Of a stretch of DNA of 33,650 nucleotides, positions 25,150 through 30,731 are shown piece after piece (positions within the stretch are counted from its first letter, which is position 1; every line of letters starts with the position of its first letter). The stretch covers positions 1 through 33,650 of the forward strand of contig SVOH01000022.1 in assembly GCA_015066515.1 (NCBI GenBank), given 5' to 3'. This DNA is from Oscillospiraceae bacterium (lineage in GTDB: Bacteria; Bacillota; Clostridia; Oscillospirales; Acutalibacteraceae). The notes below the pieces were generated by a model. The model was given only the letters and a program-made list of their open reading frames with translations, searched no databases and was not told the origin of the DNA. A program made the translations under genes and the position numbers.

Positions 25150-25184
25150 AAAGCAGGGGTGAACAATAGGATATCCTGCTTTTC
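25150..25184 (+). terminator. Probable terminator after degV
   Basis: AAAGCAGG (25150-25157) pairs with CCTGCTTT (25175-25182) around a 17-nt loop containing GGTGAAC. The T run is short. It belongs to the GCAGG-GTGA-type hairpins seen at several gene ends in this window. Confidence 0.55.
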
Positions 25185-25233
25185 GGCGGTAGCGGCTTGC
25201 TATCTATAAGATTACCGATTTATACCCCTTTAA

Positions 25234-25275
25234 TATATAAAAATCCCCCGAGAATACTCGGGGGATTTTTATATA
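25234..25275. terminator. Strong, symmetric terminator hairpin
   Basis: Perfect 19-bp stem (25234-25252 with 25257-25275), loop AATA, core TCCCCCGAG/CTCGGGGGA, T5 on both strands. It is a second stop for the degV transcript and insulates the next unit. The remaining sequence of the 278-nt gap (25185-25233, 25276-25342) shows nothing recognisable. Confidence 0.85.
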
Positions 25276-25342
25276 AAGTAATAGGTGAGAGCGAAAAAAT
25301 AATGTGCGTGCTTACTGTAAACGGACATTACAAATTTGTAAC

Positions 25343-25371
25343 TTGACATTTTTGTCTCTTGATTATAGACT
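25343..25371 (+). promoter_or_regulatory. Promoter with GTCT...AGAC dyad (candidate BlaI-type operator), copy A
   Basis: TTGACA (25343-25348), 17-nt spacer, TAGACT (25366-25371). GTCT (25354-25357) and AGAC (25367-25370) form a dyad reaching into the -10. The register is the same as in the promoters at 28647 and 29708. It drives the membrane protein gene at 25415. Confidence 0.65.
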
Positions 25372-25414
25372 GTAGTTGGAATTCAAGATATATTTTAAAG
25401 AAAGGGGATAAATT

Positions 25415-25978
25415 ATGAACGTTGTGTTATCTATCCTTTTGTTTGCAGTAGTTTTATTTATTATTATTTTGATTACAAGTTTATTTTTTCGTCTTTTTGG
25501 ATGGTCCGCAACCAAAATATATTTTGCAATAAAAAATGCTTTTGTTAAAATCAAAAATAAAAGGCTGTTATTTGCAACTTTGTGGTCGGTTTTTTCAATT
25601 GTTGGTGTGGTATTGTATGGGGTTGTTATGGTACCGTATTGGTACTTTTTATTTGGTTTTCACACACCTGTATTTTCTATTTACATTGCAATTATGACAG
25701 GCTGGTTTTCTAATCTACCAGAAACATTTTTTATTTATTTGATTATTGGATTGATATTCCTTGTTACATGGGTAATTGCTTTAATAAGAATTAATAAAAG
25801 TTATTTGTTTGAGCGCTTGATTTTAGTTGATAGAATTATAACAATATTAATGTTTGCTCTTTACGCTATTTTTAATTTTAACGACTTTTGTGGTTGGAGT
25901 TTTATTATAATTCCGGCAGTGGAAATTGCGATTATGGCTGGCATAATTGTTGCAACTAAACTGAAGCGAAAGATTTGA
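25415..25978 (+). CDS. Small multi-pass membrane protein of unknown function
   Basis: 187 aa, strongly hydrophobic, about five membrane segments (near 5-27, 50-72, 83-123 containing one or two, 135-155, 160-180), with a basic end (KLKRKI). I recognise no family. ATG 25415 has AAAGGGGA at 25401-25408. It is a single-gene unit between two terminators, and its promoter carries the shared GTCT...AGAC dyad, so it is probably co-regulated with the lipoprotein and the BlaI/M56 operon. A role in the envelope is guesswork from topology and that regulation. Confidence 0.7.
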   Translation: MNVVLSILLFAVVLFIIILITSLFFRLFGWSATKIYFAIKNAFVKIKNKRLLFATLWSVFSIVGVVLYGVVMVPYWYFLFGFHTPVFSIYIAIMTGWFSNLPETFFIYLIIGLIFLVTWVIALIRINKSYLFERLILVDRIITILMFALYAIFNFNDFCGWSFIIIPAVEIAIMAGIIVATKLKRKI

Positions 25979-25992
25979 TTAATACTGTATCA

Positions 25993-26020
25993 AGGCGACC
26001 TGTTGGTCGCCTGTTTTTTT
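25993..26020 (+). terminator. Rho-independent terminator
   Basis: AGGCGACC (25993-26000), TGTT loop, GGTCGCCT (26005-26012), then G and seven T. It ends the membrane protein gene unit. Confidence 0.92.
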
Positions 26021-26036
26021 GCCATTTAATAATAAA

Positions 26037-26075
26037 TTATCGTTTTTCGATAACAAAATTATTGACAAACGATAA
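26037..26075. promoter_or_regulatory. TTATCG/CGATAA repeat cluster, candidate operator
   Basis: TTATCG (26037-26042), five T, CGATAA (26048-26053), then a third copy CGATAA at 26070-26075. The second and third copies start 22 nt apart, about two helical turns, and the third sits in the spacer directly after the -35. The likely ligand is the XRE-type HTH protein encoded in the same operon (inference). Confidence 0.55.
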
Positions 26076-26090
26076 TTTTTGTGTTATATT
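26062..26090 (+). promoter_or_regulatory. Promoter for the DUF2975-HTH-DUF4173 operon
   Basis: Consensus TTGACA (26062-26067), 17-nt spacer, TATATT (26085-26090), with TG at 26082-26083. The CGATAA repeats overlap it. Confidence 0.82.
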
Positions 26091-26122
26091 GCAGTTAGAA
26101 AATGGTTTTGGAGGTAATTTTT

Positions 26123-26590
26123 ATGTGGAATAGAAAACGCTCAGTAACATTGTCAATAGTAGTGTGCTTTATATTTGTAGGCATACTTACAGCGGCGCTG
26201 TTTTTTGGCCCTTGGTTTGTAAAGTTCTGGTTTACGGTTTATCGCGGTTGGTCAGAAAATGGAGTGGCTATGCACAATATGTCAACTCTTTTTGCTGCCT
26301 GTTTTTATCCTTGTGCTGTATTTGCATATATTACTCTTTACAGCCTTTTAAAGCTGCTTTTCAACATAAAAAAGCAATACATTTTTATAGATAGTAATGT
26401 AAAATATCTTCGCCGAATTTCGTGGTGCTGCTTTGCAGTATCGCTAATAACACTTATAGGCGGCGTATTTTACGTACCGTTTTTATTTGTGGCGGTAGCC
26501 GCCGCATTTGTTGGACTTATGCTACGCGTGGTTAAAAATGTAATGCAAAACGCGGTAGCTATAAGTGAAGAAAACGAATTAACTATATAA
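26123..26590 (+). CDS. DUF2975-family membrane protein
   Basis: 155 aa with four membrane segments (about 8-30, 54-80, 98-117, 119-140), ending AVAISEENELTI, the usual DUF2975 tail. This family typically sits next to a small YozG-like HTH gene, as here, and its function is unknown. The start is ATG 26123 with TGGAGGT at 26109-26115; the in-frame ATG at 26102 falls about at the transcription start. The TAA stop at 26588-26590 touches the edge of the MITE-like inverted repeat. First gene of the operon. Confidence 0.82.
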   Translation: MWNRKRSVTLSIVVCFIFVGILTAALFFGPWFVKFWFTVYRGWSENGVAMHNMSTLFAACFYPCAVFAYITLYSLLKLLFNIKKQYIFIDSNVKYLRRISWCCFAVSLITLIGGVFYVPFLFVAVAAAFVGLMLRVVKNVMQNAVAISEENELTI

Positions 26591-26694
26591 GTTTGAGTAA
26601 AATTGCCCACAGCACCATTTTGGGCTCGGGGCAGTATAGAATATACAGCACCGCTCACTGCAAAATGGCACTGTGAACAATTTTCTTTCAAACT
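26590..26694. repeat. MITE-like 105-bp element with ~33-bp imperfect terminal inverted repeats
   Basis: The left arm 26590-26622 (AGTTTGAG...CACCATTTTG) and right arm 26661-26694 (CAAAATGGCA...CTTTCAAACT) are inverted copies, apart from a few mismatches and one small offset. The middle folds further (GTATA-GAA-TATAC at 26633-26645). The whole unit could form one long hairpin. It fills most of the 141-nt gap between the DUF2975 and HTH genes. No coding capacity and no clear target-site duplication. It could be a mobile MITE remnant or a structured RNA processing/attenuation element. Confidence 0.65.
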
Positions 26695-26731
26695 ATGTTT
26701 ACGCTTTTTATCTGAAAGGAATATTTATAAT

Positions 26732-26938
26732 ATGATTGAAATTGATTTAGACGTAATACTCGCTATGCGTAAAATGACCTCGCTTGAGCTTTCTGAAAAA
26801 ATAGGTATTACACAAGCCAATCTTTCTATACTTAAAACAGGCAAGGCAAAGGCAATACGTTTTTCAACACTTGATGCAATATGTAAGGTGCTTGATTGTC
26901 AACCGGGAGATATAATTAAATACAACGACAAGGAGTAG
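26732..26938 (+). CDS. Small XRE/Cro-family HTH regulator (YozG-like)
   Basis: 68 aa DNA-binding protein consisting of little more than the helix-turn-helix: RKMTSLELSEKIGITQANLSILKTGKAKAIRFSTLDAICKVLDCQPGDIIKY. This is the pattern of the short regulators paired with DUF2975 proteins. ATG 26732 has GAAAGGA at 26714-26720; the same frame is open further upstream only because it reads through the inverted repeat. It probably binds the TTATCG/CGATAA sites at the operon promoter (inference). Its stop is next to the ribosome site of the following gene. Confidence 0.88.
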   Translation: MIEIDLDVILAMRKMTSLELSEKIGITQANLSILKTGKAKAIRFSTLDAICKVLDCQPGDIIKYNDKE

Positions 26939-26946
26939 TGATTATT

Positions 26947-28611
26947 GTGGAGGATAATAACAATATTTTAAACGAGCAAGCAACTGATGAAGAACAATTA
27001 GAAAATCAAGAAGAAATTTGGTCGCCACATCAACCGAAGCCAAAGCCGCTTTTTGAGCTAACAAAAGGTGATAATCTTTTTGCAATTTGTATGTTGGTGG
27101 CAAGTATTTTTTTGAGTGTTTTCGGTATTTTTGGTGGCTTCTCATTTGGATACTTAATATCGATGGTGATGTTTATATCGGTGTTTACGGTATATTTTAT
27201 AAAATGTAAAAATATAAGCATATTTCCACTACTTTGCATTGCTTTATCACTTGGTAATTCTGCGGTATTTATAACTACCACAAACGGCAGCGTGAAATTT
27301 TTTGGAGTTGTTATCAGCTTTATGCTGCTGGTAGTTGGTACTTATGGTTTGGCTTTTGGTAAAACGGCAGGTAACCGTGCAACATTTGGTATTATTGGTA
27401 GTGCTCTTTCTACGATGGGTAATATAGGAGTATCGGTAAAATCACTTTTGTCGGGCTATGAGGGTAGTAAAAAGTCGGTTGGTAAGGTAATGCTTGGCCT
27501 ACTTTGTGCAATACCTGTGCTTTTTGTTGTGGTGCCGTTGCTCATAAAGTCTGACGATGCTTTTAGCGGTATGATGAGTAACATTTTTAACGGCTCGGGC
27601 AACGGCTTTCTTACTATTTTAAAGGCTGTGTTTGGCGCGGTGCTTTCACTTTTTGTTATAGCATACGGTTTTTCACTTAAATTTAGCAGAACGTCACCCG
27701 CAAAGCAAGCAAAGAGTTATAGCATAGACACCGTTTGTATGGTTTCGTTTTTGTCGGCAATTGCGGCCTGCTATTTGCTTTATTTATTCTCGCAGCTTGC
27801 ATATTTCTTTAGCGCATTTAAGGGCTTTTTACCAAATCAGGATATAACCTATTCCGAATACGCGCGCAAAGGCTTTTTTGAAATGTGTATAATAGCGGTT
27901 ATAAATCTGGTTCTTGTATTTTTAAGTCTACTGTTTGCCAAAAAGCAAGACGGCAAGGTGAGTGTTGGTATAAGGGTAATAACAACATTTATAGCTGTAT
28001 TTACACTTATGATTATTGCAACCGCAATATCCAAAATGGTGCTTTACATAAGTGAGTACGGTATGACAATATTACGCATTACCACAAGCGCATTTATGGT
28101 GTTTTTGGCTGTAACATTTTTGGCAGTAATATTAAGAATATATTTAAACAATATAAACATTGTAAAAACAACACTTGTTACTGCGGGTATAATCATTTTG
28201 GTGCTTGGTACTGTTAATGTAAATAGTGTTTGTGCCAAATATAATTATAACGCCTATAAATCCTCTGCCACCGATAAAATCGACGTAGAGGCAATGTATA
28301 ATCTTGGAGATGAGGGTGTGCCTTATTTAGCAAAACTGGCTTGCAGTAAGAATAAAGATGTAGCAAATGATGCTAAACACTATCTTGCCAAAGCGTATAT
28401 GGAAGATTATTTTGTTAATATGCACTTTGCCGAGGGCTTTGATACCAAGGCGCTAAAGCAGCGTCAAAAATACAAGAGCTTTTCCTACTTTAGCCTACCC
28501 CAAAGTCGCGCATACAATGTGCTTTACGCATTTTTAGATAAAAACCCACAGTTTGATAAGGTGTGTCTTGAGTATTATTCAAGTCGTGACAGCATATATG
28601 ATTTGTGGTAG
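26947..28611 (+). CDS. Large multi-pass membrane protein, DUF4173/DUF4153-like
   Basis: About 554 aa. An acidic cytoplasmic N-terminus (ILNEQATDEEQLENQEE) is followed by roughly 11 membrane helices up to residue ~430 and a soluble C-terminal domain of about 120 residues (from NYNAYKSSATDKIDVEAMYNLG). Layout and position beside DUF2975/HTH genes match the DUF4173/DUF4153 group; function is unknown. The start is not certain. GTG 26938 overlaps the stop of the HTH gene but is only 2 nt from AAGGAG (26930-26935), whereas GTG 26947 has an 11-nt spacing, so I prefer 26947. Last gene of the operon, followed by a terminator. Confidence 0.72.
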   Translation: MEDNNNILNEQATDEEQLENQEEIWSPHQPKPKPLFELTKGDNLFAICMLVASIFLSVFGIFGGFSFGYLISMVMFISVFTVYFIKCKNISIFPLLCIALSLGNSAVFITTTNGSVKFFGVVISFMLLVVGTYGLAFGKTAGNRATFGIIGSALSTMGNIGVSVKSLLSGYEGSKKSVGKVMLGLLCAIPVLFVVVPLLIKSDDAFSGMMSNIFNGSGNGFLTILKAVFGAVLSLFVIAYGFSLKFSRTSPAKQAKSYSIDTVCMVSFLSAIAACYLLYLFSQLAYFFSAFKGFLPNQDITYSEYARKGFFEMCIIAVINLVLVFLSLLFAKKQDGKVSVGIRVITTFIAVFTLMIIATAISKMVLYISEYGMTILRITTSAFMVFLAVTFLAVILRIYLNNINIVKTTLVTAGIIILVLGTVNVNSVCAKYNYNAYKSSATDKIDVEAMYNLGDEGVPYLAKLACSKNKDVANDAKHYLAKAYMEDYFVNMHFAEGFDTKALKQRQKYKSFSYFSLPQSRAYNVLYAFLDKNPQFDKVCLEYYSSRDSIYDLW

Positions 28612-28615
28612 TTAT

Positions 28616-28645
28616 AAAAAGAGTGGGGCAACCTGCTCTTTTTAT
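28616..28645 (+). terminator. Rho-independent terminator
   Basis: AAAAAGAG (28616-28623) with CTCTTTTT (28636-28643), inner GG/CC pairing, T run. It sits directly before the next -35 box. Confidence 0.82.
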
Positions 28646-28646
28646 C

Positions 28647-28676
28647 TTGACAATTTAGTCTATTGGTGCTAGACTA
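28647..28676 (+). promoter_or_regulatory. Promoter with perfect TAGTCTA-N7-TAGACTA operator, copy B
   Basis: TTGACA (28647-28652), 17-nt spacer, TAGACT (28670-28675). TAGTCTA (28656-28662) and TAGACTA (28670-28676) are perfect inverted copies separated by 7 nt, and the right arm is the -10 itself. A bound dimer would block RNA polymerase. This is the best-formed member of the three shared operators. Confidence 0.72.
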
Positions 28677-28693
28677 TAAAAGAGGTGTTATTT

Positions 28694-29665
28694 ATGAAAA
28701 AAATATTTGTATTTTTACTTTTGATTGCAGTTGTATTTTCGTTGTCGGCTTGTCGTAAAAACGACGTGGTATTTAGCAGTCAAGGATTTGCTTCAAGTAT
28801 TATAACTACAAGTGAAATTTCTGATACTGTATCAGATGTATCGTCAGAAGATGATGTTTCGGATACTACGCAAGAAATCACATCAACAACAGAGACTGTA
28901 AGTTCCGAGCCTACGATTACAGCACCGACTGTCCCGTCATCTTCGCAACCCACTCCGACCAATCCGGTTGTAAACGAAACAGTTAATAGTACCATAGAAG
29001 ACGTTAAGGATAAGGTTGATGATATTATCCCTGAATTGCCGTCTGTGCCGCAGGTGCCTACCTCTTCAACAGAAAGCCCTTCCGATGAAGTGATAACACC
29101 AAATATTCCTGTTGAAGATTTATTTAAATTTGGCACTTTTAACGGTAATACCTATGAAAGCTTGTTTTGGAATATAGGCTGCACACTTGGTGAAGATTGG
29201 TCAATGCTTACCGAGGCTGAAATTCTTGAATATAACGGTATTTCTTCTTCTGCAACCGAACAGGAAATAAATGAACATATCTCAAATTCCTTTTTAATAA
29301 TCGATATGATAGCAGCTAAGGAAGATGGTAAATCGGTAGCTATGGCGCTTACGATGAGCGATTTGGGCAGTGGCAGTTTTGCACAATTGGATTTGAACGA
29401 ATATATGAATACAGTTGTAGAAACTTCTAAAGAAAGCTTAGTGCAAAGTGGTTTTTCCAATATGGTTGTAGAACGCAAGGATCTCACAATAGACGGTAAA
29501 CTGTTTCATTCTGCCGCAATGTCAGGCACTTTAGATGGGGTTAATGTATATCAAACGATTATTTGCATCAAAAATGATTATTATCTGACAATGATTGAGC
29601 TAACAACCACAACGGAAGAAGAAATGTTATATATAATCGATAATTTATATATACCGCAAGGTTAA
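28694..29665 (+). CDS. Secreted lipoprotein with Ser/Thr-rich tether and unknown C-terminal domain
   Basis: 323 aa from ATG 28694. The signal peptide has lipobox LSAC (Cys20), then a Ser/Thr/Val/Pro-rich region to about residue 135 with repeated TTSEIS/SSEDDVS/TSTTETVSS-like stretches, probably an extended wall-spanning tether. From TFNGNTYESLFWNIGCTLGEDWSM onward a folded domain of about 175 residues contains GSGSFAQLDLNEYM and YLTMIELTTTTEEE. It resembles the general pattern of small substrate- or stress-associated lipoproteins, but I cannot name the family. It is a single-gene unit under the shared GTCTA/TAGAC promoter, hence a likely target of the same repressor as the BlaI operon. Confidence 0.78.
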   Translation: MKKIFVFLLLIAVVFSLSACRKNDVVFSSQGFASSIITTSEISDTVSDVSSEDDVSDTTQEITSTTETVSSEPTITAPTVPSSSQPTPTNPVVNETVNSTIEDVKDKVDDIIPELPSVPQVPTSSTESPSDEVITPNIPVEDLFKFGTFNGNTYESLFWNIGCTLGEDWSMLTEAEILEYNGISSSATEQEINEHISNSFLIIDMIAAKEDGKSVAMALTMSDLGSGSFAQLDLNEYMNTVVETSKESLVQSGFSNMVVERKDLTIDGKLFHSAAMSGTLDGVNVYQTIICIKNDYYLTMIELTTTTEEEMLYIIDNLYIPQG

Positions 29666-29676
29666 TATTGATTTAT

Positions 29677-29706
29677 AAAAGAGCAGGGTGAACCTGCTCT
29701 TTTTTT
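29677..29706 (+). terminator. Rho-independent terminator
   Basis: Perfect 11-bp stem AAAAGAGCAGG (29677-29687) / CCTGCTCTTTT (29693-29703), loop GTGAA, T run. Directly followed by the next -35. Confidence 0.93.
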
Positions 29707-29707
29707 C

Positions 29708-29736
29708 TTGACAAATATGTCTATTTGGTGTAGAAT
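29708..29736 (+). promoter_or_regulatory. Promoter with GTCTA...TAGA dyad, copy C (BlaI-M56 operon)
   Basis: TTGACA (29708-29713), 17-nt spacer, TAGAAT (29731-29736). GTCTA (29719-29723) and TAGA (29731-29734) repeat the arrangement of copies A and B. Because this promoter would transcribe the BlaI gene, autoregulation is the simplest reading. Confidence 0.68.
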
Positions 29737-29758
29737 TTTTATGAAAGGGGATGTATTT

Positions 29759-30328
29759 ATGTCGAATGAAATAAGGTGTTCTAACTGCGGTAAAAAATGC
29801 AAGGAGTCTGACAGCTATTGTAAAAGCTGCGGTGAGCCTATTGTAAAAACCGTCGACACATACGGTGCTCCTATAGAGGGCATTGAGCTTGCAAAATGGG
29901 AAGAGTTTATTGGCGAGGGCGCTGACAATTTTATAAAAGATTTTAGAAAAAACGATGGTAAAAAGATATTTACAAGTGCAAATTTTGGCGCTTTTTTCTT
30001 TGGTCAGTTGTGGCTTCTTTATCGCAAGATGTATATTGAGGCTATAATTGCCTATATAGCTGCGTTTGTGGTTATTGGTATAGTTTTTGCCGTAGCTATG
30101 GCAGATGCGTTTTCGGCAGTTATGATAGTTTTACCCATATTATTTGCCTATCGTATAGTATTGTGGCTCTTTGCAAACGCTGTATATAAACAGCACATAA
30201 AAAGAGAAATATCCAAGCCCGCTCCCGATATGCGCAAGGGCGGAACCACCATTATTGCGCCTATAGTTGGCAATATTATTGTTAGCTTAATTATATCCGT
30301 GTTAAAAACATGGCTATTGGGTATGTAA
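29759..30328 (+). CDS. Zinc-ribbon plus DUF2628-like membrane protein
   Basis: 189 aa. The N-terminal zinc ribbon has two CxxC pairs (CSNC and CKSC, about residues 7-24). It is followed by a soluble linker, then the DUF2628-type segment FGAFFFGQLWLLYRKMY with two or three membrane helices and a last helix near the C-terminus (IIAPIVGNIIVSLIISVLKTWLL). The start is ATG 29759 with GAAAGGGGA at 29743-29751; earlier in-frame ATGs overlap the promoter or leader. First gene of the operon with BlaI and the M56 protease. The role is unknown; association with the envelope signalling pair is by position only. Confidence 0.8.
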   Translation: MSNEIRCSNCGKKCKESDSYCKSCGEPIVKTVDTYGAPIEGIELAKWEEFIGEGADNFIKDFRKNDGKKIFTSANFGAFFFGQLWLLYRKMYIEAIIAYIAAFVVIGIVFAVAMADAFSAVMIVLPILFAYRIVLWLFANAVYKQHIKREISKPAPDMRKGGTTIIAPIVGNIIVSLIISVLKTWLLGM

Positions 30329-30362
30329 ATTTAAAAAATATATTAATTAAAGGAATGATATT

Positions 30363-30731
30363 ATGTCTATTGCAAGATTAGGAATGGTAGAATCTCGCTT
30401 TGCCGATATTGTTTGGCAAAACGCACCTCTTAGTACAAGAGAGTTGGTAACGCTTTGTAAAAAAGAGCTTGATTGGGCGCGTACCACAACCTACACCGTG
30501 CTTAAAAAACTGTGTGATCGCGGTATTTTTAAGACCGAAAACAGCACCGTTACCGTTCTTATTGGTAAAGAGGAATTTTACGCAATGCAGAGCGAACAAT
30601 TTGTTGATGAAAACTTTAGCGGTTCACTTCCTGCATTTATTGCCGCCTTTACCACCAGAAAAAAGATTTCGGACAAAGAAATTAAAGAACTTGAAAAAAT
30701 GATTAAAGATTTTAAAGGAGATAATCAGTAA
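30363..30731 (+). CDS. blaI: BlaI/MecI/CopY-family transcriptional repressor
   Basis: 122 aa winged-helix repressor. The family core is clear: GMVESRFADIVWQNAPLSTRELV (helices 1-2), then the recognition-helix region WARTTTYTVLKKLCDRGIF, a wing (TENSTVTVLIGKEEF) and a C-terminal dimerisation helix (DKEIKELEKMI). In studied systems BlaI dimers block promoters with dyad operators and are cleaved after an M56 membrane protease senses a signal. Here that protease is the next gene, whose GTG follows the stop codon immediately. Likely targets are the three GTCT(A)/TAGA(C) promoters (inference). No beta-lactamase gene is nearby, so a role in beta-lactam response is not shown. Confidence 0.92.
   Translation: MSIARLGMVESRFADIVWQNAPLSTRELVTLCKKELDWARTTTYTVLKKLCDRGIFKTENSTVTVLIGKEEFYAMQSEQFVDENFSGSLPAFIAAFTTRKKISDKEIKELEKMIKDFKGDNQ

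Noticed and set aside
26603-26731. N-terminal extension of the HTH protein
   Set aside because: The frame is open but runs through the inverted-repeat element, and the ribosome site precedes ATG 26732.
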